Shown here piece by piece: positions 31,819 through 43,625 of a DNA stretch of 64,000 nucleotides. Both the position numbers and the translations under genes were made by a program. The notes under the pieces are model-generated. The model did no database searches. It saw nothing but the letters and a program-made list of their open reading frames with translations, and was not told the DNA's origin. How positions within the stretch are numbered: position 1 is the first letter of the stretch; each line of letters opens with the position of its first letter. The stretch is from Diplodia intermedia (taxonomy: Eukaryota; Ascomycota; Dothideomycetes; Botryosphaeriales; Botryosphaeriaceae): contig JAKEKT010000076.1 of NCBI GenBank assembly GCA_021495925.1, positions 110,135-174,134 of the forward strand. Reading direction: 5' to 3'.

Positions 31819-32082
31819 ATCGCAAACACTATCTGAATTTGCTTTCGGGAAGAGTGGAAATTGGATACAGTGGGTTGATGAGATGGTCCAGGTAATCTTT
31901 CAGGTAGTCACCGACCAATATGAAGACTCAGTATGCACGCACCAGGCATGCAGCTACTCTCGGGCAACTATGGAATCGATAGTGCTAGAAGCTACCAAAC
32001 GTGAAGTAATAGAAATGTAGAACATGGATAATAGAAATGAGAGTAAATGATTCAGATAAAACATCGACGCCCGAACGCTGCA
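31819..32082. other. Short spacer between convergent genes
   Basis: No gene visible. The 3' ends of the small secreted protein and the CorA-like gene face each other. Confidence 0.4.
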
Positions 32083-35000
32083 CTATGACTGACCTTTCTC
32101 AACGTCGCCTTCACGCTCATCCTGTGAGCTGAAGATACCCTTGAGCTTCTTGAGCTTTTCCCAGCGGGCCTGCCATCTCTTTGGATTGTGATACCAGCTC
32201 ATAGCCCAAAGAACAATGGAGGTGGTGAACAGCGCAATAACAGCCGTAACAACCATGCTGCCCACCGTAGCATTAGTAGGACTACCACTCATGCTGAACA
32301 TACTGGATGCGAATCCCAGAGGAAGAAACACGACAGTGACGTAAGTGAAATAGCGGATATCCTCCGAGCCACGCAGGCTAAGATCATCGCGGATGGAGTC
32401 GCGTTTGCTTGACAAGGAGGCTCTCAGCGATTGCACACTCGCTTGCAGTCGGCGCAGCTGCGCCACCCTCTTACTATTCGATACTAGCATCTTTCTCAGG
32501 TCGCCTCGGTATGATCGCTCGTCCTTCTTGGTCCAACGTGGTCTTTCTGAGCCGCGATCTTTCTCGCGTCTCTCCCAGCTCGACACTCTGAGAAGCGTCT
32601 CAGCGAGATCGTCTTCAAGGATCTGCAGGAGCTGTTCCAGCGTCTGCCATTTCTGGCTGAAGAGAAAGTAGGTCTTGCTGTCCATCTGGGAGAGGAGAAG
32701 CGCGTCGGGTTTTTCATTGTTGGACGGATCTGACGTAGCCTCTTTCGGATTCCGAAAGGCTCTCCTGATCTCCTCCAAGATCGTCTCGGTGGATTTGTTG
32801 ATCTCCTCGATCATCTGGTCGAAGATTAAGAGTTCGAGCAGCTTGCGCTGGCGCCAAGGCTCTTTCTGTTTCTCTTGCCCTTTCTTTGCTGAGTGTCGAT
32901 GCGGAAGCTTTTCTGGCAAAGCTAGGGCTTGATCCAAAAAGTCAATGGGGCCCTTCTTTGCGAGCTTATCTGGGCCATCTTTGCGGTTCTGCTCCACAAA
33001 ATGACAGTTCCAGTAGCGATCGAAAAAGTCACCGTAGAAGCGGAACCCCATTGTTCCACGACGGATGACTTTGTGGGTACCCTGACTGGGTTTTTTGGAT
33101 AGTAGTGCGTCATCCACGTCAAATGATCTTTCCAGCGCCATGGATGTCTCCTTTCCCTGTGAGTTTCTCTGTGCTCCATTCTTGTCATCGTGTAGCTGAT
33201 AGAAGGACAACTGAAACTCCGTTACCCAACTGTTATCGGCCGCCGTGGGATCATCAAAGAAGAATTTCTCGTGGTATTGATGTCTTTCGAAGAAGGCAGT
33301 TAGTCCCGGCTTCTGAGACTCAGACGCAGCGGAAAGGCAGAAGTTGGGTGTGTCTTTGTGGCCCCACGGAAGCCACATGATGCCTTTTTTGATCAGTGCT
33401 TCTCGTTTCGACGCACGACACTGACACATCCGATCCTCTATGTCGCAGTTCCTGACGAACTGAGCCTTCTTGTCTGTACATTCGCCCATATCGTGCGCTA
33501 TCAGTCCTACAACGTCGACTGATGCGGCCTCCAATATCTGACGCGATTCTGGGCCTGGAATGGAGCATTCGTGTCTTCGAGGGTTCAAATCTGCTTCACC
33601 GTCTTGGAGAGAGTGTATGGAGTCGGTCTCCTCTTCAGAGTCGAGGTCCGAGGATTGCTGCGTCGATAGAGGGCGAGACTCTTTTTCTTCGCTTGGGATG
33701 TAGTGCAGAAAATCCGGACACTCCCAGAGCCACTCGTCGGGATACTCGCTGATATTTCTGCCATCAATCAGGCCTTGATGTTCCAGAAGGTTCTTGAACG
33801 ACATGTATTCTTCCATGATCATTTTACGACCTGACTCCCCCATGTCCAGCTGTGGTGGTCCGGATTTCGGCTGGCCTTGCTTTTTGGACTGAGATTCCTT
33901 GGGTTCCACGCCTGCTTTACAGAGGAGATAAGGCAGCTCGAAAGAATCCCACCAGTAGTCCCCTTGGTAGTCGACGCTATCATGAAACACTGGTGCCCTG
34001 GTTCTCCTGTCTAGGAGACCTGCAAACAGCCCGTTCGGGAGGCAGCTACGTAGTAGAATCGTTGTGGCCTCGTCGAACATGTCGCTCGCACTTTTCGAGT
34101 TCACTGATTTACCCTGCTTTGCCATCATCATAGCCACCCCGTAACAAACTGGGGACGTCCAATCCATATCTTGATTTTTCTTGTGGTAACGCTGTGCGTC
34201 CACCAAGTTCTCCCATTCCTTGATGAGATTCGGTTTCTCATCGTCACCGACGTCTCTTGTGTGAAGGAACGATGAATGGTAGAATAGAGGCGATTCTCCA
34301 TCGGTGATCCGAAAGCTGCTTTCCAGGGTGCTACGTCGGACCGCAAGCATTCGCCCGTGTGACACAGGATTTTCGGTTATGAAGCGTTTCCTCATCTTCT
34401 TCCGGGCTGTTTCGGGTAGGTAAATTCGAAGATTGCTCTGATCCAAGTCAAGCTCTTCGATGGCTTCCAAGGCAGCCCACACTAAGGCTTGATTTCGGAG
34501 GAAGTACATGGCGTCCTCTTTGTATTCCTTCGGTCCAAATACAAAATTGTCCCGTGGATCTCGCCTCTGCAGTGATGCTATCCAGGAATCAATGTGACTT
34601 CCGACACGCCTCTTGAGGCTCTCGATTGACTGATCGTTTGACTCGCCAACGGCGTCCAAATAGCTCTTGGCTTGAATGAAGATCCGAGCAGTGCTCTGTA
34701 GGCAGTGGTTCGTGGTTGAAGTATAGTGCGCCTTGCCAGTGATATCCGAGTTGTTGCTGAACTCCCCGTCTCGGAAGCGGTGTTCCTGGAACAGCCAGTT
34801 GAGGTGGCCATGACATGTTCTCCGCAACCGCAAAAGGAGGTGCTCTGCCGCCGTATCATCATCGTCTGACTTTTCCTTGACACGTGGATACATTTCCAGG
34901 AGGAATTGGAATGCGTGACTGTTGCACATTAGCATGGCCGTACTCTAATCTGGTAGGCGCGAGTAGAGACTCACTGGCTGGCGGCTGAGATGAAGATATG

Positions 35001-36667
35001 CCCTGACATATCTCCACAGGTCGGTGCAATGATACTGTTATCTTCGTTCTCGGATTCTACTGATAGACGCTCGCCAGACTCGCTGAAATCCTATATAGGC
35101 TCACTCGAGATTGGAACGCTACACACAGACAGTATGTGTTGCACGTTTCGTTTCATGATGAAGTCCAGGTATGTCGTAGACGATAGAGAGATCTCCGAGA
35201 GATGGCCATTGACGGGGACGTCGATATCGGAAGCTCTGATCAATAAAGATTGCCATGGATTGTTCGCAGTGCGCAGTCGCTGGAGCCTATAGGAAATAGT
35301 GGTTTCGAGTTCTTTGCTTCCATTGTGAGCTTCGTGTTCGATGCGATACTGAGGGTTCCCGTTGTAATCGTTCCAACCTTCCACGTTTTCGACTTTGCAG
35401 ACCTCTCCATTCACAAAGGGCATGATGACTAGCCCGACTACTTCTGCGGACTGTTGTGCTGTGCTCATTGTTGAGAAAGGCCTTTGGTGAACAACCAAAA
35501 GGCTGTGCGAGTTCGGCCCCAAGACAAAATGATAATTTCGAGAGGTCAACTCGTCTTTATTGAATTCGTTGTCGTCATAGCGATCCAGATTCCGGATGAA
35601 GAAGTTGGTTTCAAGTTTGAAGATTGGCCAGGCGGGTGAGTCAACTTGGGACACGGCGGTGTCATTGCTCTCGTCTTGCAATGTGGAAATGCTCGGATCA
35701 TCAGGAGGACTCGTCGCGTGAGATGAGGCGTTGGGCACAGGATCTTCCAAAGATTCCTTCTGCTGATCTCCTTCTCTCACGTCATCTGGAGTGGTCTGAT
35801 GCTCCGTCGTCTCTTTCCTTTTGAATTTGCATTGCTGAATGATGGCTCCTCTTTTTGAAAAGTACTGCCGTACCACATCAAAGTTCGCGGTGGAGTAAGT
35901 GAAACGAGGCCAACGGTAGTCTATGTAGGCAAGACCTGGAGGATCTTGCTCAATCCGAGTCGGTTGCTCCGAAGGCCGCTCCAATCGAAGACCGACTCCC
36001 TCAGCCGGGGTCTTGGCCAGGTCCCAAAGCCATTCTGCACGTTCTTCAACGAGGAACGGCCGATGCTTTGGCCAGTGGTACTCGTTGTCGCCAGGATCGA
36101 CACAGAAATGGTCCGTCGGTCCGCCTCCAAGAAATCTGCTAATCTGAAGTATGTCTCCGTACATGTTGACACTTGCCGTAGTTCCTTCTTCATCGCCGAA
36201 AGATGAAGAAGCTTGCTGACCATGAGGCTTGCCGATGTCGGACTTCTCTCCGATGTGTATGTCCGACAGACACTCCTTGATGCTCTCTTCTGAAGGGGTG
36301 GAAACAACTTCATTCTCCGAGAATTCGATGAACGTTCTACAGTGCCGGGTGGAGGCGGCATCGGTTATGGTGCTGCCGCTGTCAGTGCTTCCGACAGCGA
36401 CGGGGGTGGCGGAGTGCGCGGAAACTTCGTCGGTGATAGAGGTGTTGTCGCTGTCGTTCGAGGTGATTGAGCTGGACGCGGAGTCGGCGGTCTCTGAGGA
36501 TTGCGGATATTCTTAGCAGTGTACTGAGAGGCCTCAACAAATAGAAAGTTACCGTATATGTAGCGTTCAACGCTATCGTCGTCAGGTAGACTAGTGCACA
36601 GATTGGACCAGCTGGGCTTTTCTTCCGCTGCGCCTGCGGAGTTGGAACTGGTATCAGGATCATCCAT
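32083..36667 (-). CDS. Large CorA-like membrane protein, with an in-frame stop or a 45-nt intron
   Basis: Exons 36553..36667, 34975..36511 and 32083..34918. Introns are 41 nt (gtaact...gctaag) and 56 nt (gtgagt...caacag). The assembled frame is 4488 nt and intact except for one TAG at 35091..35093. A candidate 45-nt intron at 35060..35104 (gtgagc...tatcag) would remove it and give 1480 aa; otherwise the gene is split after HILSVCSVPI. The N-terminal half is the fungal CorA-associated region (YIDYRWPRFTYSTANFDVVR, HILSVCSV, TCGDMSGHIFISAAS). The C-terminus has a long charged coiled coil, then DDLSLRGSEDIRYFTYVTVV, FLPLGFASSMFSM and a last helix, the membrane end of the family. A GMN motif is not present. 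ATG 36697 is an alternative start. Confidence 0.8.
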
Positions 36668-37587
36668 TGCGGAGAAGCGAGATGGAAGTTGCCTCAAAAC
36701 AGTGCTGAGGCATCTGAGATAGTGTGTGAGGCTGTAGTAGTCCTTTATAGTAGACCGGCTCGCCAGTCTATGGTCTTAGAGCTATTCCAACATGCTGCAG
36801 ACTTTTCCTTCTCGTTTCGATTGCCGACAGTCTCAGCTGAGATGACTTGCAGTATCAGCTGAGTATGGCGGCGCCAAGTATGCGAGTGTGCGAGTATTGC
36901 CACCAATGCTGGCGCGCACGGGGCTGTTTGTGTAACAAGACCCCGCTTGCTCCTAAACGATCCCGCCGATAAGGCCCTTGACTGGCGGAAGAGTTCCATT
37001 TCCAATGCAAACGAAGCCTCATTCTGGATTTACATACCACATTAAGAGCTAATGGCATGACCTTCGCATGACCGTAAGCACTAGACCATCGAATCGCAAC
37101 TAAGCCCCGAAAAATGAGTATTCTTTTGCTTGATGCACCTACATGGGCCACTGGCGCATCGGATCAGTATCGGCTTCACTTCTTTGCGACACTGGACCAT
37201 TGCCAGTTCATTTTTCACAGCTGTCATTTTGAGAAGTCATAATCGTTCAAAACATCGTCGATTCGATCAATTAACAAAGCAAGGTGACTCTTTAAGTTTC
37301 TCGAATGCTTTCAAAAACCGACAGTTGGGCCGTCAATGAACAGAAAAAAAAAACTCTGACGCGAGGTGTTCGTGTTTTGGAGTTAGTCACTAATAACCTA
37401 AATAGGGAGCTGAAACCTCAAGTCGCTCAAGCGTTCTAGTGCTTCAATCGATCCCCCCCTTTAGAACTTCCTTGACATACTTGCTGTGTACCAGCCGTGT
37501 TCAAACGGTTCCGTGTCATTTTTTTTTCTTGTACAAAGCACAGCTCAAGCATGAAAACCGTGATTTTGGTTCAAACTACCAGCCTTT
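36668..37587. other. Intergenic region
   Basis: CorA-like promoter region and the downstream side of the amidase gene. No gene seen. Confidence 0.5.
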
Positions 37588-39708
37588 TTACTCAACCACG
37601 AGAACGTCACCGTTCTCCAGGCCCCACCCGCCAGCAACTGCAATGACAAGTGTCTTCTCAAGCAGCACCCTCTCGACTCCAGCTTCCTTGAGGTATTCAG
37701 GATGCCAGAGCTTTGGCGGAGCCTCTCTCTCAACCACGCACTGCCACACCCCATCGTCTTTAATACGGACCCTCTCTGACATGTCTTCGCCATCCACAAA
37801 GACTCGCAATGGTGCTATCTCCTGCCCTTCTTTTTCGATTCTCCCGCTGATGTTCAAAGTGAAGGAACCGTTCTCTTTCTGCTCGCTCTTCACCGCTCTC
37901 AGTTCTCGTACGGTCCCTCTTGCCTTGCTCTTCGGTGCTTGTCCCGGCTCAACCATATCGCTCTTCAATGGTGGTGTCCTCGGTGGTGCCACCCTTCCTC
38001 CATGTGCCTTTTCAAACGCCCACGCTGCACTCAGCAACTTCTGGTCCTCATACGCCTTGCCGGCGAAGGTCAGATTGCACGGCATGCCGGTATCCTCCAT
38101 CACCCCCATGGCCACGCTCACCGTCGGCACGCCGAGATGTCTCAGCACCCTGTTCCCATTGCTGTACAAGACGCCATTCCGCCACGCCTCCCTCGCACTC
38201 TCATCCACCGTATCCGCATCCGCCCTCCCCACATCCCCATTCGCCGGGAAACACACCAGATCGACGCCCTCCTCATCCATCCACCCCTCCAGGTCCCTCT
38301 TCCTCGCCACCTCCAGCGCCCGGACCGCCTGCTCCATCCCCGGATAATCCACCACCCTCTCCACCCCAGCATTCCGACACTCGCGTAACCTCTGCGGCAG
38401 TTCCCCCCACCGTATCGCATTCAGCGGATTCGCATACCGCGTCTGCGGCCCGCCCTCCTCCATCGGAAACACCCTGGCCGCATCCACGTCCGTCTCGAAA
38501 TCCGCCATCCCGGACTCCACCCCGCCGTTCCGCTTCAAGAACGCATCCCACGCCAGCGCCAGCAGCGGACCCCGCTCCGCCGCCATCCACCCCTCCGGCA
38601 GCCCCGGCACGTTCGCCACCGTCCCGCCGTCCGCCGGCGGGAGGTCCTGCCGCGCCTCGTAGTTGGCGACGAGCGGGAAGTCCGTCTCCACCAGCTCCGC
38701 CCCGAGCGTCTCCTCCAGCGTCTGCCGCGCCCCCGCGAACAGCGCCGCGATGGACGCCCGCAGCGCCACCGCCCGCCCGTCGGCGTCGGCGTGCCCGATG
38801 TACATCCGGGGAATGGCGATGCGTTTGCCGCGGAGTGCGTCGGGGTCGTCGGCCAGTGCGGTGAAGGAGCCGGTGCCCGACGGGCGGATGGACGAGGGGG
38901 AGGGCAACCGGATCCACGGCTGCTCGCGCCAGAAGTCTCCTGCGTCGTCGTCATCGTCGCCGTCGCCATCGTCGTCGCACACCAGCACGTCCAGCAGCGC
39001 GAGCAGGTCGTCCACGCAGCGCGCGTGCGGCACCACGACGTCGCACGTCGGGTACAGCGGCCAGTTGCCGGCCGCGGCCAGCACGCCGCGCGACGCCGTG
39101 TACGCGACGAGCCCGCAGTTCGACGCCGGCGAGCGGCCGGACGACACCGTCTCCTCGGCCATGCCGAACGCCGCCAGCGACGCCGCCGTCGCCGCGCCGC
39201 TCCCGTTGGACGACCCCGACGCGAAGGCGGCGGCGAGGTACAAGCCGTTGTACGGCGACTCGGCCCGCCCGTACGCCCCCCGCTGCATCCCGCCCGCCGC
39301 CATCGCAGGCATGTTGGTCTTGCCGACGAGCACGGCGCCGCCGCGGATGCGCAGCCGCGCCACCGTCGAAGCGTCGCGCGAGGCTGTGAGGGAAGTGAAG
39401 GCCGGCGAGCCGCTGGCGGCGGGGAGTCCGCGCACGCAGTAGCTGTCTTTGACCGTGAACGGGATCCCTTCGAGCGGCCGGCTGGGGCGGCCCGCGGCGC
39501 GGCACGCGGCCAGCCGGGCGTCGGCGGCGGCGGCGTCGGAGAGCACGCCCGGGTTGAGGATGGGGATCGAGTTGAGCTGCGGCCCGCGGCAGTCGTAGGC
39601 CGAGATGCGCCGCAGGTAGCGCGTGCAGAGCTCGACGCTGGTGATGGCGCCCGTGTCGAGGGCGTGCCGCAGGTCGGCGATGCTGGCTTCGACGAGGTTG
39701 AGCGGCAT
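37588..39708 (-). CDS. Amidase-signature family hydrolase
   Basis: A single exon of 706 aa. The amidase-signature domain fills residues 1-500. PLEGIPFTVKDSYCV contains the catalytic Lys87. ASGSSNGSGAA (residues 164-173) is the glycine/serine loop with the cis-Ser at about 167. Ser190 in EETVSSGRSPASNCG aligns with the nucleophile, although the usual GGS is VSS here. DKNMP-like text GKTNMPAMAAGG follows the family. The enzyme hydrolyses a carboxylic amide in the cytosol; substrate unknown. The last 120 residues are an extra region beyond the normal amidase end. They look beta-rich (LRVFVDGEDMSERVRIKDDG, GVERVLLEKTLVIAVAGGW), an add-on seen in some fungal amidases. The nearby genes do not suggest a pathway. 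Confidence 0.9.
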   Translation of the reverse strand: MPLNLVEASIADLRHALDTGAITSVELCTRYLRRISAYDCRGPQLNSIPILNPGVLSDAAAADARLAACRAAGRPSRPLEGIPFTVKDSYCVRGLPAASGSPAFTSLTASRDASTVARLRIRGGAVLVGKTNMPAMAAGGMQRGAYGRAESPYNGLYLAAAFASGSSNGSGAATAASLAAFGMAEETVSSGRSPASNCGLVAYTASRGVLAAAGNWPLYPTCDVVVPHARCVDDLLALLDVLVCDDDGDGDDDDDAGDFWREQPWIRLPSPSSIRPSGTGSFTALADDPDALRGKRIAIPRMYIGHADADGRAVALRASIAALFAGARQTLEETLGAELVETDFPLVANYEARQDLPPADGGTVANVPGLPEGWMAAERGPLLALAWDAFLKRNGGVESGMADFETDVDAARVFPMEEGGPQTRYANPLNAIRWGELPQRLRECRNAGVERVVDYPGMEQAVRALEVARKRDLEGWMDEEGVDLVCFPANGDVGRADADTVDESAREAWRNGVLYSNGNRVLRHLGVPTVSVAMGVMEDTGMPCNLTFAGKAYEDQKLLSAAWAFEKAHGGRVAPPRTPPLKSDMVEPGQAPKSKARGTVRELRAVKSEQKENGSFTLNISGRIEKEGQEIAPLRVFVDGEDMSERVRIKDDGVWQCVVEREAPPKLWHPEYLKEAGVERVLLEKTLVIAVAGGWGLENGDVLVVE

Positions 39709-40530
39709 TGTGGGGACGTGTTTGCGTGAAGTGTCTTGGTGGTGAGTGGGGAGGTCCGGATTTGGCGAACACCGGCGCGTTTTTATGGCGGTCTCGTTGG
39801 GTTCTCGGCCAAGACAGCAGCAGCGATATCGGATGCACCGTTCTAAGGGAAATGGCTAGTGCGACGGTCGAGTGCGGGATGATTGACGGGGAGAGGGTTG
39901 GTGGGGTGTCGATGGCGGTGCACGTGCCGTCGCCCAACTCCTAAGTACAGGTCTACCCGGACTCCGATCCCTATACGCAGGCTCAGGCGGGATCTTGATA
40001 CACCGCAACCCGATTTACGTAAACTCGGGAATGTTGCGCTGTGGCTTTGAGCTATAGATAAGACAGTGAGCGCTTAAAAGCGGTACTGCACTCGGACACT
40101 TTGAGTTATCGCCGAAGTCTGTGATAGGAGATAAATGCATTCATTTTGGCATATTTGCACGTTCTTAAGAGCTCTGAGGTCTCTTTATACGTCCGAGAAC
40201 AGTGTTTTTTCTGTCTTGCAAATTTTGCTATAGCGTGGTTGTGTGTATGTACATTGGGAAGTTGTACAAAGCACGAAGCCTCCTTTGAAAATTATATTAC
40301 CACCATACCGTGCGTCTCCATCCAAGTAAAATACTGAGAAAAGAAAACAAATACAGAACGAGTGCCAAATTACCTTGACCTCTCCGTTACGGAAGCTCTC
40401 GATGAGATTGTAGGCGTCTTTTCATTCACTTAGCCAACTTTACTACAAACCTTGGCTGCCTCGGTTGTCAGCACGTAGTGCCGACTTTACCGCCTGGTAA
40501 TACGTTTAGTTGATCTCCTCTGCCGGGCTT
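39709..40530. other. Intergenic region upstream of amidase
   Basis: Amidase promoter, then AT-richer sequence. No gene seen. Confidence 0.5.
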
Positions 40531-41320
40531 TCATAATGCTTGGGCCGTTGAAGTCCTCGTGGATTTGATGTCGGCGAGTTGCCGCTCTAGTGTTAGCACT
40601 CCTTGATGGTTCGAAACGGACATCGAGGCTTCTCCGGCCCGCGGTCCTCTTCTCGATTCTTCCATAGTTGATAAGGTCGAGACTGCTGTTGACATCATAC
40701 GCCCAAGAATGTGTAGCCTTAGATATGCCTCAATTACTTCCTTATCTTGGCCTTCCTCGGCATTCACCGAGACGCTGCAAACGGAAAGTATGTGTTCCAG
40801 AGTCCTCCGGACGACGGAATTGAAGAGCACATGGGACGAGAATTGGAATGGAGAGTAGGGCGAACACCCAAGGACTTCCTCCAAGCTGCAGTGACGTGCA
40901 ACATGAATTTTTGGAAACGATCCGTGGAATTCCGAACGGAGAAGCTCGAGTCTGTAGGCTGCGACTACTTCCAAGTCCCCATTGCACTGGGTGTCGGGCA
41001 TGGTTACACGAATTGTGATCCTCAGAGAATGCGTTGTCGTTAGTCTGTTATATCTCTCCAGGCTCTCCGTTGACTTGAAAGCGACAACAACACCAACGCT
41101 TCTGTCCTCCTCTTTCAATTTGGTGGCACAATGAGCCAGGATGATGTTGTTCCCAGGCAGTCCGGACACGACTGTAGACTTCGTAGTTTGCTTTTCCAAT
41201 GATTTTTTCCGCATTGAACTCTTGTCTCGAATTGACGAAATCCAGCTCCCTAACCAGCAGCCCCGCATCAAAGTACACTTCTTCAACTGTTTGCATGGAC
41301 ATGGCTTCGTCTTGCAATGA
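40531..41320 (-). pseudogene. Relic of a CorA-like gene (N-terminal half)
   Basis: One minus-strand frame (about 41317..41160) reads TVEEVYFDAGLLVRELDFVN and IIGKANYEVYSRV. A second frame continues LPGNNIILAHCATKLKEEDR, SVGVVVAFKSTES, ERYNRLTTTHSLRITIRVTM and HILSVCSVSV. These are the same ordered blocks as in the N-terminal half of fungal CorA-like proteins, including the HILSVCSV segment of the gene at 32-36.7 kb. The frame change needs about five extra bases (at about 41155) and no intron fits. There is no membrane end. This is a truncated, frameshifted copy. Confidence 0.75.
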
Positions 41321-41705
41321 ACGATATAGTTCAAAGGACGCTAGGCCGTCTCGGGCATTTTAAGCTCCGGTAGCTCCGCAGTACGGGTTTAGTAGTTTTT
41401 CCCGCCTTAAAGCCGACGCCTGCTTCACAATAGCATCCCAACCCCGTAAGCACTAGTACCGATTCGGATACAAAGGAGCCTCGCAGTATTAAGTCCAGCT
41501 ATAGCCGTTTTTTGGCGGGCCCCAATTGGTTCAGATTTCTAAGCGCGAGACACGCTTCGTTTGTCAGCCCTTTCTTTAGAGGATGTAGCGTACCCGAGGT
41601 TCCGTGCCGTATATATTCGCAGTTCAACGCTGTGACTGGATGCTTCTCATCCTCCCGTCTCCCAACCCTCGCACCCATCAAAACCCGGCAGTTCTTCCAG
41701 CAACA
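41321..41705. other. Intergenic region before the SDR gene
   Basis: No gene. SDR promoter; a CT-rich stretch precedes the ATG. Confidence 0.5.
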
Positions 41706-42696
41706 ATGGCTTCCTACTTCATCAGTGGATCTTCCCGAGGCTTGGGTCTGGCCATTGCAGGCTTGCTCGCATCCAAGCCTGGTGCCGAGGTTGGCAAAGT
41801 CTTCGCTTCTGCTCGAAGCGAAACCGCCGCGCTTCAGCAGCTGATCGCCAAGTCTGATGGCCGTGTTGAATACGTCCAGCTTGACGTCACGTCTCAAGAG
41901 AGTGCGAAGAAGGCTGCCGACCAGGTTGCTCAGTCGCTCAACGGGAAGGGTCTCGACGTTCTGATCAACAATGCCGGCGTCTTGAACCTCACGGTTGATG
42001 GCATCACCGCCATGTGAGCCTCTGTTCCGCTCTGCCCCTCCCTTAGTCAACTGACGTTGCCTGGCAGGACCGACCTCGACGAGACATTCAAGATCAATGT
42101 CACGGGTGTGCATTACGTCACCAGTGCCTTCATTCCGTTACTTGAGAAGGGTCAGCTTAAGAAGGTTGTCAACATGTAAGGCTTCAGCCTTTCAGATCTA
42201 TCCATGCATGAACTTACCACCTTCCCAAGCTCGACCACTCTTGGCTCCATCGGCTCGGCTGCGACATATGCATCGATGCCCGTGCCTTCGTACAAAATCT
42301 CGAAAGCCGCGCTGAACATGCTCACTGTTCAGTACGCTTTCTCCTTCGCCGACAAGGGCTTCACATTCGTTGCCCTGTCACCTGGTGTAAGTCACTCAAT
42401 CAATGCCGTGGACTCGCCAAACGTTGGCATCCAAAGATCTCGCAGACTTTTCCTCGAGCAAGCAAGTTCTTTTTCGAACAACCACTTACTGATTCGTCTT
42501 TTGCTGGCAGTGGATCAAAACAGACCTCGGCGGAGAAGCCGCCGACTTGACCATCGAACAGGGCTCCAATGCCGCCGCAGACGTCATCTTCCGCGTCGGA
42601 AAGGAAGACAACGGCAAGTTCTTCAACGTCCATGTCGCGGGCTGGGAAAAGGCCGAAGGGATCAATCAGTACGACGGCGGTTGCCCTCCGTGGTAG
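41706..42696 (+). CDS. Short-chain dehydrogenase/reductase (C-factor/CsgA-like)
   Basis: Four exons: 41706..42013, 42068..42175, 42230..42386 and 42511..42696. Introns are 54, 54 and 124 nt, giving 252 aa, a normal SDR length. The Rossmann glycine motif is ISGSSRGLGLA (residues 6-16), the NNAG motif is at 88-91, and the catalytic dyad is in SYKISK (Tyr160, Lys164) with upstream Ser residues around 144-149. After intron 3 the loop reads SPGWIKTDLGGEAA. This belongs to the NAD(P)-dependent classical SDRs related to CsgA or Adh/sniffer carbonyl reductases. Substrate is unknown. The long last intron is typical of the family's variable region. No oxidoreductase cluster surrounds it. Confidence 0.93.
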
Positions 42697-43625
42697 AATA
42701 TCGTACGAGGCCAGTGAACGAAGCCACTCCGATTATGAGATAGTAATGCAATTCCTGTGAACGCACTATTTTGACGCATCGTGGTGTGCATACGTGGGCT
42801 CCCGCACGGTCGTCGTCGGCCTCAGGCAAAGAACATGAAATTGCGGCCGTCTGCTGCTGCACCAAACCCCGCCACGTTCCCATCCTGCGCACGTTGGGAC
42901 CAGCGCATATGGTGAATAGGGCTGAGATTGTGCGTGCGTGCATGCGATTTGTTTGAATTTTTTTTTCGTTTTGTTTTCCTCGTTCTCTTTTCATCTTCCT
43001 TCCAGGTATTGATGGATTACGCAGCGCGGGATGCGGAGGCCGTGAAACCATAGAACGGTTGCTGTTTAAGTGATTCTTGCAACAAGTCCGGAAAGTGTGG
43101 ATGGATTCGAAGAGGTCGCGGCGGGAGAAGCGGGGTGGGCGTTTGGTCTGATGTCCGTCCGTAGTTTGGCAGAAAAGCGTTTTGTTTGTTCGGTCCTATC
43201 TGCAAAAGACAGAAAATCGGGCATGAGGGCCGATGTCGCCTCACCGTTGGCAGCGAGGTAGCCGCTTTTGGCATGTCAGTCTCGGATGCATCCCGTTTAA
43301 GCAGCGCAACGCGAGCTATGGCGTGATGGGGGCTAGCGCAGGGCTCAAAGGCAATACTCCCCCTACCTATTGTGTCCTGTGCGAGAGCCGTTTCTCGCAA
43401 GGCACCAGTGTTGGTACATGCTGACCGCTTCGCCGACGCAAGGCTTACCGAGTCTGGTCAAGCATGGAAACGAATTGTCGGAAGAAGAGCGTGTATACAA
43501 GAGAATCGCGTGGTCTCGAACGAGGAAAACGTTCTCCGGCCTTCGGTGGGGGCCAACACCAACGAAATCTCTTCCAAAATAAAGCACGCTCCCTCGTACC
43601 GACCCCAACCCAGCAGCGGTCGACC
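42697..43625. other. Intergenic region
   Basis: No gene seen. A T-rich tract around 42955-42990 may be part of a 3' end. Confidence 0.5.

Noticed and set aside
38791..39729. A 312-codon plus-strand frame opposite the amidase
   Set aside because: Same GC effect; Arg/Ala/Gly-rich translation, while the amidase frame has full catalytic motifs.
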